Assembly: GCF_933775445.1 (NCBI RefSeq)
Contig: NC_065878.1
Span: forward strand, 15,015,395-15,079,394
Reading direction: 5' to 3'
Origin: Argentina anserina
Lineage: Eukaryota; Streptophyta; Magnoliopsida; Rosales; Rosaceae
Length of the DNA stretch: 64,000 nt
In this document: one piece after another, positions 11,427 through 20,875 of the stretch
Position numbering within the stretch: position 1 is the stretch's first letter
How the letters are laid out: each line of letters begins with the position of its first letter
Made by a program: the position numbers and the translations under genes
Notes under the pieces: generated by a model
What the model was told of the DNA's origin: nothing
The model's input: the letters and a program-made list of their open reading frames with translations, nothing else
Databases searched by the model: none

Positions 11427-12780
11427 TAGCCTGAAGACCAAGTAACTAAAGGAAGTGTTAGAGAACCTTTGTTACTTACGAACGAATCAACGATCGAGCT
11501 ATTTGTGAAAACTCTTATTGGTAGACCAAAGAAATAATCGATCATTAATTTGGAAGAGATCGTTATATGTGAACTCTCATTAATTTTCTTCGGTGATGAA
11601 GAAAGCAATCTACGTTCAGCCTTAGGTTATTCTTTTCCTCATCATTTTCTCCCATAATTACTTTTTGTTGAACCTTCATTTTGTACTTGTTCCAATTCAG
11701 CTTCAAGTCATGAACGCATGTAAACTTTCGGTCTATTGAAGCCTTGAGAACTGCCGCACCAGCCCTATATTCAACAAAAACAAAAACTTTTTGTCTACTT
11801 TTTTTTAAGGGAATTTTGATTCGAATGATACCCGTGATGACTAGAGATTAGAAAATGACTTTTATAGCTTTTAGTAATCACTGGAATTATTTCACAAGCT
11901 ATATAAGTTGTCATATCAACGATAAAAAACATCTACATTTCCGCATTGAAATCAATATGTATCCATCTATACCAAATAAAGTGAGAACGTGATGGAAAAC
12001 CTCTTATATACTGAAACCCTATGCTGGGGCTCCATGCCGCAGTCGAGGACGTCGGTTACATGCGTGCCGGTCATAAGACATCTTCAGGGGTGCCTTGTAA
12101 GTTGGAAAAGGCGCGGCTCTCTCAACTCTGATAAAGGTTTCTACTTGGGACCTGACTTTGAGGTTGGGTTTCTGCCTTTTTGGTTTAGCATTCGCAGCAA
12201 CGGCAACTCATGCTGCTCGGGTGTGTCTGCATCAACGACATCTTCTGCTTCTCCTTCTCATAGGCATGTTTTGAGCTATTTGAGGAGTGACATCTTTAGC
12301 TTAATTATATGACTGCTAGATTAAAGCTACTCCCTGATTGCTGAGTAAAAACGTCAACTGTAAAGTCTTAGGCGTCAAACTCGTCAGTGCACAACTGCAT
12401 ATGCTTTGGTCTACTATCGTACAAGAGTATGGATCTTTTTTATGCTTTTGTTAGTTACGTTGCAGGATTAGATCGTCCGCTTGTTTGGACGTTGTTTTCG
12501 GATTTTTTTTCTTCTTTTTCATATTTTGAAGTTAGTTGAATAACGAACTTGTTTTCGTGGTATTACTGGTATGTATTGTAGCATACTCCTGCATTAGCTG
12601 ATGTGATCGTATGTCTACTACTCTACGAGGTGTATGTACATTCTCGTTTCTCATAAACAGAGATTGGTTGCCTTGCCTTACATGGACTAAAAATGTATAT
12701 GATATTTCTAAGCCAAAGCCCAAAGCGATAATAATCACCAATCGGATGGGAAAGGCCGTGACCACATGAGAGCAAGGCTC
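11427..12780. other. Intergenic region between LEA14-type genes 1 and 2
   Basis: 3' UTR and unique-looking DNA. The stretch 11990-12310 has a GC content closer to coding DNA and an open + frame of 107 codons, but I recognise no domain and leave it uncalled. Confidence 0.4.
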
Positions 12781-12782
12781 CC

Positions 12783-12818
12783 AGTCGGGGTCCCCTCGTA
12801 GCTGCCCAGACCCCGACT
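12783..12818. repeat. Perfect 10-bp inverted repeat in the LEA14-type gene 2 promoter
   Basis: AGTCGGGGTC at 12783-12792 and its exact complement GACCCCGACT at 12809-12818, separated by 16 bp, about 300 bp before the start codon. Could be a binding-site pair or chance. Confidence 0.6.
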
Positions 12819-12910
12819 CTCTTCACGGTGAACGATAACGAGAATGAAGAAAATATCCAAATTGTTGTCGGCCGGATTTACAGATCTCTAAACATGGAGC
12901 CAACACGAGC

Positions 12911-12932
12911 TGACACGTACACCGTCACGCGT
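12911..12932 (+). promoter_or_regulatory. ACGT (ABRE-like) and ACGCGT motifs
   Basis: TGACACGTAC (ACGT core 12915-12918) and ACGCGT (12927-12932, like coupling element CE3) lie 170-190 bp before the ATG. An ACGT core with a CE-type element is typical of ABA-responsive LEA promoters. Regulation is inferred from motifs alone. Confidence 0.4.
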
Positions 12933-12996
12933 CTTCTAATCGCCACATGTCACGAACCCACATCTTCCATTACTATACACCATACCACCCTCTGTG

Positions 12997-13003
12997 TATA
13001 AAT
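12997..13003 (+). promoter_or_regulatory. TATA box of LEA14-type gene 2
   Basis: TATAAAT, 99 bp before the ATG, following the ABRE-like motifs. Confidence 0.55.
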
Positions 13004-13101
13004 CACGCGATCACAACTCAAATTCCTGAACCACTCTCTATCTCGCCGGCTTAAATATCACCACATCCTCTTCCCTCTCTCTTTTTGTTACTTCAGAAAA
13101 A

Positions 13102-13673
13102 ATGGCTCAGTTATTTGGCAAGGCCTCGAACTTTGTGACTGAGAAACTGGGCAAAGTGGAGAAGCCAGAGGCAGATCTCACAGATGTTGACTTCAGGAAG
13201 GCGAGCTTCGATGCTGCGGAGTACGTCGGCAAGGTCCATGTTAAAAACCCTTATGATCACTCCATCCCTATTTGCGAGATCACCTACAAGCTCAGATGTG
13301 CTGGCAGGTACCAATGACAAATTCACAATATTATTCCGTTACGTTCATTTTCTAATTGGGTTTGATTGCTTGACGTAGAAGAAAACTTGGTTTGATTAAT
13401 TATGATTGATTTCGATTCAGGGAGATTGCATCTGGGACAGTTCCGGACCCCGGATCAATTAAGGGAAACGATGTTACTCTTCTGGAGGTGCCAGTGAAGG
13501 TGCCACATAGTGTGTTGGCGACCTTGGTGAAGGATGTTGGGGCAGATTGGGATATTGATTATGAGTTGATATTGGGTCTCACCATTGACCTTCCTGTGAT
13601 TGGGAATTTCACCATGCCTCTGTCCAAGAAGGGAGAGATCAAGCTTCCCAGCCTCAACAGCTTCTTTGGTTGA
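13102..13673 (+). CDS. LEA14-type desiccation protein (LEA_2/WHy), canonical length
   Basis: The standard member of the cluster: two exons (13102-13307, 13421-13673; 113-bp intron, codon split AG|G) giving 152 aa, the usual LEA14 size. Seen: FVTEKLGKVEKPEADLTDVD, NPYDHSIPICEITYKL, IASGTVPDPGSI, VPVKVPHSV, DWDIDYEL and end KLPSLNSFFG. No signal peptide or membrane segment, so cytosolic or nuclear. The short intron, compact promoter with TATA and ABRE-like motifs, and canonical length suggest this is the ancestral-type, drought/ABA-responsive copy; genes at 9795 and 14511 look like derived copies. Confidence 0.93.
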
Positions 13674-14510
13674 GCTCCCCATGTTTTGAGCATCTTTTAT
13701 CTTTGTATGTTGTGCTTCATATTAAGATTTCCTTTATGTTTGAAGTCGAAAAGATGCGCTTGGCGTCTGGAACACCCCGACTCCTGAATCTGTTCAGCTG
13801 TTTGTGAGTAAAAATGTATTGGAGTTGTAACTACAAGTCTACAAGGATGAAATCTTGACAATAAATTTATGAAGTTATAGAAATGAATTGTGGTTTACGG
13901 ATTTGTGTGTACATCCATGCCAAACTTGTTTGGTACATGCTTTTGTGATTAACATCTGCACTATTCCTAGATTGTCACTTTTCAATAACTACCTCGTTGT
14001 ATCCAACAATACTAGAATGAAGCACAAGATAATGAGGTGAATGCCACTATGCCAAATTATAGAACTTGAATAATTTTTCTAAAGTATGGAACTCTTCTTG
14101 TAAGAAGTCTTAGAAATGGAAAACTTTAGTTGTGAGAAGTATGAAACTTCTCCTGCAAAAAAGCTTGGTACTTTGTTCTTCTCCAAAAACATTTAAGAGG
14201 TCAGAGCAGGGGATAACAGTGGCATTGTACCAAAACTGGGCAATTTGATTAGATGGGAAAGGAATGAGGAATATGACTGTCCTATTAATCAAGGAAACTT
14301 CCACAAAATTGCTTCTGTATGAATATAAAGATCAAATTCTAGTAGAACTAGTTCTTTATGTATATTTTGGGATTGTAAAGAGGAGAGTTGCAAGGAAAGC
14401 ATCATTTCTGTAGTCCAAAGTTGTGCATCCACGCATATAAATTAGCTTGACTTTGGCCATAGGAGCATGACAACAAAGCTCACAAAATCGATTTCAATAG
14501 ATGTCTGATC
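13674..14510. other. Intergenic region between LEA14-type genes 2 and 3
   Basis: 3' UTR of gene 2 and promoter of gene 3. No further gene or repeat recognised. Confidence 0.5.
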
Positions 14511-15250
14511 ATGTCTCTGTGTTCGTTGTCAACAGTGAAGCTTTTAAGATCTCTGTATTTGAAAGTGTGGGAGTTTTTGGGTATTGCCAAGAATTATATT
14601 GTGACGAAAGTTAGGGGTTATGTTTTGACGAGGATAGTTGAGATGCAGAGGAGGTCTGCGCTTATTGTAGACCTTCAACTCGAGAATATATACTTCGACT
14701 CCATAGATCTCCTTTTCAAGATTTCTGTGTACAACTCATTTTGGTTTTCTATGCCTGTCAGTCAAGCCTCCTTCAAAATGAAAATCAGTGGCAGGTTCGA
14801 TCAATATCGTGTTTTTGAAATTAAAAAAAAAAGTGTGAACCATCGTGTGACTAGATTGTTGAACCTTTTTTATGAGATTGCGTAATTGTTGGCTTTCTTA
14901 AACTGCTACTGTCAACACCGATGGTTAGCTATTTAATTAAAATTCTATTTGAATGTTTCACCTTTATGTGCAGTGAACCTATACTGGGGAAACTGAAGGA
15001 GCCTGTGTATATGAAGGCAGGAGCAGAGTCTATATTGTTTGTGTTAGCGAAGGTGCCATTTAGTATGCCTATAAAATTGGCAAATGACATTTCTGTAGAT
15101 GCAAACATCGACTACCGTGTCGATCTCCGACTCACAGTTCACCTTCCTATCATCGGCAACATCTCTCTACCACTTCCTTGCCAACAAGGTGAGGCCAAAA
15201 TCTCCGAGTTGTTTAGCAATCTGATGGATCAGATCTTGAAGAGTTGGTGA
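14511..15250 (+). CDS. Divergent LEA14-type (LEA_2) protein
   Basis: Third tandem copy: exons 14511-14794 and 14974-15250 (179-bp intron at the same site, codon split AG|T), 186 aa. The LEA_2 core is recognisable but diverged: AKNYIVTKVRGYVL, then SFKMKISG before the intron, KVPFSMPIKLANDISVDANI and LTVHLPIIGNISLPLP. The family hallmarks DPGS and DWDIDY are lost (ANIDYRVD instead), and the N-terminus has a basic/hydrophobic extension (LLRSLYLKVWEFLGI). The frame is intact, so it may be functional, but the substitution pattern suggests relaxed constraint or a changed role. I chose the first in-frame ATG; no TATA box was identified. Confidence 0.82.
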
Positions 15251-15678
15251 TGCATGCGTTGGAGCGGAAAACAATAAAACACTTCACTAAGAAGCAAATG
15301 AAAGTTGGTGCTTAGTCGGCATGAACTCCATCTTTGATGCAAGGGTTAAGTTTGATGTTTATATATATATTGATAACCCTTTTGGACTCGGGAATATCCG
15401 GTTCATTACTAGATGAGATTAAAAATTACACACTCAGAGTGATGTTTTTATAAATGATTAACAAATTCTGATGGATCAAAAGTATCTCTTATCACTTGTA
15501 TTAGACTTGCATCTAGTTCTTTTATGCCATTTCACCATCGGACTTAGACTTATCTATTCTTAATTTATTCCCTTTCAAGTAGGATTAGGAGACGCGATAC
15601 GCAACTGGATCACAATAATTTGGCCCTATATAGTACTTGTTGGACCTGGTAAACACATGGTTCTCTTGACATAAGATA

Positions 15679-15681
<3 letters not shown>

Positions 15682-15726
<45 letters not shown>
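15682..15726. repeat. (AT)n microsatellite
   Basis: About 45 bp of AT repeat abutting the MITE; more AT repeat follows the MITE at 16125-16140, as if the element inserted into a TA-repeat. Confidence 0.9.
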
Positions 15727-15732
<6 letters not shown>

Positions 15733-16124
15733 ATCTAGAGTGAACCTTTACTCTGAAATTTCAGAGTGAAGTTCCAATTTTGGCACACTTTTCGGTCAAA
15801 TTTTTTCAGCATGAGCGATTCAATATTTAGATATTTTATTCAAAATCATCTCTACAAAATTTCATCTAATTCGGACATCGTTAAGGTATTGAAATTAGAT
15901 TAAATCAATGAATGAATTAAAACTGTTCAACGTGAACCGTTCGTGTAAATCTCAATTTTGAAAGCTCAAATTATTGTCAAATTGGATGAAACTTTATAGA
16001 GATGATCTTGAATAGCATATCTAAATATTGAATCGCTTATGGTGAAAATATTTGACCGAAAAGTGTGCTAAAATTGAAACTTCACTCTGAAATTTCAGAG
16101 TGAATGTTCACTCTGGATATGGAC
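15727..16124. mobile_element. MITE with about 150-bp terminal inverted repeats
   Basis: The outer parts of this 398-bp element are inverted copies of one another. The left arm (15727 to about 15880) and the reverse complement of the right arm (about 15980-16124) match at roughly 85-90% by eye, around a central spacer of about 100 bp. Each arm contains the palindrome CTCTGAAATTTCAGAG. The element is bounded by TA on both sides in an AT microsatellite, consistent with a TA duplication (mariner-like), though the repeat context blurs this. No coding capacity. Confidence 0.8.
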
Positions 16125-16140
16125 TATATATATATATATA

Positions 16141-16801
16141 TCATCCAGGATTCATAGGTGAGGTGAGCTTGAAATTTTTTTCCTTGTTGGCTGAAATTAT
16201 TAGAGAAAATATAACTAGTACAATAAATAGTAAGCAAATTACCTAACATATAAAATTTATTTTGATGCAAGAAAATAAAATAAATAAGGGTCTGAAAGAA
16301 TTGTAGACACTATGGTAATATATCATTCAAGAAATTAAGAATTTTTGATGAAAATAAGAAGTATAAATCAAAAGTTATGTTTTGCTTGTAACCTAAACAT
16401 AAACCTTCTTGTGAGAGAGAAAATGCAATTATTCTCTAAAGAATTGAGGTTTATTCCTCAAATAGATCCAAAATTTATAAAGTGAAGTACATTATTCAGT
16501 TTGAGCTCACTCAGCCTTTAATTAAGAAAAAATGCATGCCAGTAGATTCGAACTCTAGTGGGCTACATATTGGAGAAAGTAGTTAGCCAAGTCTATTACC
16601 CACTCATCCATGTCTACTTATCACATGTTAATTGACTTATATCATAATTCTTGGTTGGGCTGGAGCCCTACCAACCTACATGTTGGATCCGCCCATGTAT
16701 GTACCTCCATTCAGAGGAAAAACTTAGAGGTGAAGATGTTCGTTTGGAAAATTTCGTAAAAATCCTAAACCTCGATCAACTCACCCAAACTCACAATTCT
16801 A
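16141..16801. other. Intergenic AT-rich DNA
   Basis: Between the MITE and the F-box pseudogene. No gene, RNA or defined repeat seen. Confidence 0.4.
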
Positions 16802-17022
16802 ATGAGAAGAGATTCACACCTTCATAATAAAAGGAGACGCTCGCACCGAGACAAAAGAGCACCAAAGTGGTCTCAACTCCGCACAGAACTCCTAGAGTTG
16901 TACTGTAAAAAGCTTCCCTCAATCTTGGACATCAATCGTTTCAAAGTTGTTTGTTCCCCTTGGAGATCCGTTGCAAAATTATATACATTTGCCTCATATT
17001 ATAGTCTGCCTCAAAATCCATG
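16802..17022 (+). pseudogene. F-box/DUF295 gene, 5' fragment, interrupted by a CACTA element
   Basis: Reads from ATG 16802 as a basic N-terminus, then an F-box: WSQLRTELLELYCKKLPSIL, DINRFKVVCSPWRSVAK, the pattern of plant F-box/DUF295 proteins that supply substrates to SCF ubiquitin ligases. The frame is cut at 17022 where the CACTA element begins. Downstream of the element (18298 on) the same type of gene continues in degenerate form. Confidence 0.7.
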
Positions 17023-17351
17023 CACTACTACACATATGGCCATCAATGGTATTGGAGGCATGACGTTTAAAAAAAAGTCGTTAAAAGACTTTTAATGGCG
17101 TTTTTTTAAAAGAAAACGCCATTAAATTTTCGAATTCATATCTCAAAGCTAAGTTTATGGCATTTTATAAACGCCATTGAAGATCTGAAAATTTAAGTGC
17201 TAATGTTATTTGATGGCGTTTGACAAACGCTATGGTAATAATTTAAGTGCACGGCGTTTGTGAATGTCATAAATATCAAATATGAGGCGAGTCTTTTATT
17301 TTCACTTTTGCGTTTTTCATTGTAAGGATGAATGGAAAAAAATCAATCACC

Positions 17352-17354
<3 letters not shown>

Positions 17355-17442
<88 letters not shown>
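17355..17442. repeat. (CT)n microsatellite inside the CACTA element
   Basis: About 88 bp of uninterrupted TC repeat. It lies upstream of the captured enolase exon and may come from that gene's 5' leader. Confidence 0.95.
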
Positions 17443-17445
<3 letters not shown>

Positions 17446-17788
17446 AAACACTAAAATCCTTTATAATCCCGAACCCCAAATCTTTAGAACCCAAAGAATC
17501 TCTCCGCTTTGTCTTTTTCTCGATCGCCTTCCTATTGTTCCACCCAAAGAATCCCAAACCCAAACCGATAAAGCTGATTCGTTCGCCTGTAAGCCCTAGA
17601 TTCAATTTCGCTTCTTTTTGTAACTGAGTTCCGATTGCTTCAAATTGTCTGCACTATATCTTCCAAAAACAAAAAAAGAATATCCCCTCTCTCACTTAAG
17701 CATCTTCATTTCTCACTCCTTAATCCAAAAATTAGGGTCTAGCTCTTCTGCAATTTCATATTGAAAAATCAACAAGAAAGAAGAAAAA

Positions 17789-18135
17789 ATATTAGTCTAA
17801 GAGCATCTCAATAATCACCTTTTCTCCCGTAAAATCGAAGACGTTGTCAATGTTGCCGTCTACACCAAAGCCCCCGATCTCGTCCTCTTCATCGTAATTC
17901 TCTCTCTCTCTCTCTTTTGCTTTCTTTGAATTTTGGTTCAAGTCTTGTGTGTGATTTGTGTTGTTAAATGAATAATCTGCAGTCGAATCATATGAAGAAG
18001 GCGATTCTGTCAGTGTTAACCAATGTCAAAGCTCTGCAAATCCTCGATAGCGAACGAGTCCCTACTGTTCAAGTTGATCTTCACACTAACAAAGGAGTCT
18101 TCCGAGCTTCAACTCCCAGCTCTGATCTTTTCTAT
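17789..18135 (+). pseudogene. Captured 5' fragment of cytosolic enolase 3 (ENO3/ENOC-type)
   Basis: Two exons and an intron of an enolase gene sit inside the CACTA element. Exon 1 (17789-17893) reads EHLNNHLFSRKIEDVVNVAV then LVLFI, matching the N-terminal extension specific to plant enolase 3. Exon 2 (17983 to about 18135) reads NHMKKAILSVLTNVKALQIL, then VDLHTNKGVFRAS, the start of the enolase fold. The 89-bp intron keeps GT and AG sites. The expected start codon position is ATA (17789-17791) and the expected fourth codon is TAA (17798-17800), both fitting C-to-T-type decay or mutation; the DSRGNPTVEV motif is degraded to DSERVPTVQV. It cannot encode enolase. Capture of a host gene fragment is inferred. 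Confidence 0.8.
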
Positions 18136-18297
18136 GGTATTTTAAAAATTCCATGAATCAATCTTTAAAAGCACGACGCTGGTTTCTACGACGTCTAAGC
18201 ATGCCATCCAAAAGCATCATGGAATGGTTTTCACGGCGTTTTCCAAATTTATTGATGTGGGTTCCTCGTGTGGGTCTGGTTCTGTGTAGTAGTGATG

Positions 18298-18653
18298 TAT
18301 CATGTTTCAAATTTATTGAGCTCACAAGAGACAATACACATGCCTCTTTGATCCTATAGAGAAGACATTTTACAAAATCAAAGAATGTGTTTAAATATTT
18401 TCCTAATGCACACTGTGTGGGTTCCTCATATGGGTGGCCGGTCCTTTATAACGGTAGAGGTGGCCAGGGATATCGGCCAGGGATATTCGCTTTCAAGAGT
18501 TTGTAGTCAACTCCCAGATATTGGATCTTTTAGATCTGGAACTTGTAAAGCTATTGTTTCATCTAATCCGTCTAGCAACAAGAACATTCTTCTTGCTGTT
18601 TTACTTCTAGGTATACTTTTTTTTATTTGCTTTGAAAGGAATATATTCAAAGA
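18298..18653 (+). pseudogene. F-box/DUF295 gene, middle fragment, after the CACTA insertion
   Basis: Continues the gene broken at 17022. Recognisable but frame-shifted pieces include YTCLFDPIEKTFYKIKE, CVGSSYGWPVL and IVSSNPSSNKNILLAVLLLG, all typical of the DUF295 beta-propeller-like region. Several stops and frame changes show decay beyond the insertion. It is cut again at 18663 by a second element. Confidence 0.55.
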
Positions 18654-18663
18654 TTGATACAAC

Positions 18664-19246
18664 CTATGTTCTAAATATCCCGATATATCGGTAAAATTAA
18701 GAAAACGATATTATATCCTCCATATCCTTTCAAGTTATCGGTCAACGCTAATTTCATAATCAAAATTTAATATATCAGGTCAATTTGATTTTGATCCAAT
18801 ATATCGGACATTTTTTTATTTTATTTCAAAAAATAATGTTATCATTTTACTTTTGTGAGGAAAAAAAGTCTAAACTTAAAATTGAGACAAGTTGTGCCTC
18901 AAATCAATTAAAAACTTCATTTTCATATAACACAAAAACTTCATATTCATATTCGAATGTTGAAACCTTAATCAGGGAAGGAAAAAACATCATCAAATGA
19001 AACCTCCAATTTTATATATGAAGCTAAATCACTGCATGTCTGCTTCAATCCTTATTTAGACACTTTTTATTATTATTTGAAACTATTTATGTATTTTTAT
19101 TTGATACTTATTTGTAGTAAAATTCATAAATATATTAAATTTAATTAAAAATTAGCAAATCCAATATATTATGATATATCTTGATATATCCCAATTTTTT
19201 ATATTTTAAAAACTGATATGATGTCGATAAGTGATATTTAGATCAT
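18664..19246. mobile_element. Non-autonomous DNA transposon with 10-bp target duplication (MULE-like)
   Basis: A 583-bp AT-rich insertion flanked by identical TTGATACAAC at 18654-18663 and 19247-19256. Both ends, read inward, share TCTAAATATC within the first 16 bp, and GATATATC motifs recur inside near both ends. Target duplications of 9-10 bp fit Mutator-like elements. No transposase coding seen. The class is inferred. Confidence 0.6.
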
Positions 19247-19256
19247 TTGATACAAC

Positions 19257-19535
19257 AGAAGTCCATAATATGAAGAAGTATGTTTCATAATGACCATCTA
19301 TATGCATCATCCTCTGATAGATCGTCACTCTATGCTTGGACTGCAGGTAATCATATCCGGTTAGATCCATGGCTATTGAATGTTCTGTTCCTAAGGAATC
19401 ATTCCATCATACTTCATTGGTTGAATCCATGATGGGTTAGATTTTTATGAGTGGTGAAATGCAATGACAACAAGAATCCCAGGTTTTTGTGCAGAAGCTT
19501 AATGTGACACATAAAAACTAGGAGAATGTGGAAAC
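19257..19535. other. Sequence between the MULE-like and gypsy elements
   Basis: Possibly a further degraded part of the F-box/DUF295 gene, but no segment is clear enough to call. Confidence 0.3.
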
Positions 19536-19540
19536 CCTAG

Positions 19541-20121
19541 TGTAGAATGATAATCTGAAAACCAATAATAGAATGTAGACACGTGTACAAATAAAATGTG
19601 ATTTATTAAATATCAAGCGCGGGGTTACAATCTTTGTGAACTACTCTGATTCTATCTCCGTATATGACTTGGCTCAAGGGTGACGTACACTTGATCTTGA
19701 GAATTTGAGTTTGATTTGGATTTGGATTTGATGAAGAACGAGCGATTTGGCCGCTTGATGATTCTTCGTGGACTTGAGTTTGGATTTGAGTTTGATGAAG
19801 AACGAGCGATTTAACCGCTTGATGATTCTTCGTGGACTTGAGTTTGGATTTGGGTTTGATGAAGAACGAGCGATTTAGCCGCTTGATGATTCTTCGTGGA
19901 CTTGATGATCTTCGTGGACTTGAGAGACTTCAAGATTTGTCGAAAGTGATCTTGCTCAAGTGATTTTCTCTCTTCTTCTCCAGTCTAGAAATCCTCAATC
20001 TCTTTATGTTGAAATGGGTATTTATAGTGTCAAAGTTTCTATTTTGTAGAATATTTTAATGACACTAAAAATAATAAATTCTTTAATTATATAATTAAAG
20101 CAATATTATTTTCTTATTAAT
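19541..20121 (-). repeat. 3' LTR of the gypsy element, truncated
   Basis: Matches 23935-24433 of the other LTR. It carries three copies of a 64-bp unit (about 19727-19920) where the other LTR has two, plus an 18-bp partial copy; these 82 bp account for the whole length difference of the shared part. Confidence 0.9.
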
Positions 20122-20826
20122 CATGTTCACACGGTTAGAAACCGTCACCCTTGTGATTGATCCTTCAATGCGTTCAGATGTTGTTCTTCGGGAATTTGGA
20201 CGAATGCGATCGAACGACGAAATGCAAGGTGTTGACTGAAACTCTTGACTCTTCTCTTCAACTACCTCGACACTGATATGTTGCACATTGGCTCGCTCCG
20301 CCCTCCTCATTCCTGAAATTCTGATTGGCTTGCTTGAAGTGAAACCGAGACCAGCTTTAGAAGAATCAACTATTGCCCCTTGCACTCTTAACTTCTTTTG
20401 TGACTCATCGAGTTCATGCGCCATCCTTGCTGCAGTCTGGTCGTCCTTTGTGCTTGATGAACCAAAGTCGTATCAGGCCTTTTCTAACAGCTTGTATGCG
20501 TTGGGATCGAACCCTTCATTTGTTCTTTTCTTGGGCAGCGATCCATGTTCCGTCTTACCTTGAATTGGTTTGACAAACCCCTTTAATGACTGTTTTGTGG
20601 GATTTCGGTTACTCACCTTTATTAATGGCAATGTTGACTCCTCCCTAAAAAATTTCACATCATCCTCTTCTAATCTTCGTGGGAACTCTTGTGACTTTGT
20701 TCCCACAAATGGAGACTCCCCCTCCCTTCGTCTAGACTTCGGAACATAGCGAATGACCGAAGAGGCATGGCTGGCTTTTCTTTCTGCAGACGATGTTGCC
20801 ACTTCAGATGAGACTTTTTGCGACAC
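20095..20826 (-). pseudogene. Gypsy polyprotein linker before reverse transcriptase, broken
   Basis: Two in-frame pieces separated by a TGA. The first ends NEGFDPNAYKLLEKA; after the stop it continues YDFGSS... into MAHELDESQKKLRVQGAIVD. Plant gypsy elements of this type have Gly where the stop is, so a Gly codon became TGA. The last part (QHISVEVVEE, SFDRI) is the region just before reverse transcriptase; it ends at the deletion junction with the LTR. Confidence 0.65.
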
Positions 20827-20875
20827 TTCACCATGAAGCTCAATGTCTTTTGATTTGGCATCATTCTCCCTAACT

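Larger units (their letters stand above)
17023..18294. mobile_element. Non-autonomous CACTA (CMC/EnSpm) transposon carrying an enolase-3 fragment (Pack-CACTA)
   Basis: Perfect 12-bp terminal inverted repeats: CACTACTACACA (17023-17034) and TGTGTAGTAGTG (18283-18294). The flanking 3-bp target duplication is ATG on both sides (17020-17022 and 18295-18297), as expected for CACTA elements. Subterminal regions repeat TGGCGTTT/ACGGCGTTT in both orientations (17040-17270, 18170-18245), another hallmark. At 1,272 bp it has no transposase. The interior contains an 88-bp (CT)n tract and a fragment of cytosolic enolase (separate entry). Confidence 0.9.

Noticed and set aside
11989..12312. 107-codon frame between LEA14-type genes
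   Set aside because: No family similarity or splice structure; may be spurious.
17282..17627. Open frames with long Ser-Leu repeats
   Set aside because: Translation of the (CT)n microsatellite inside the CACTA element.
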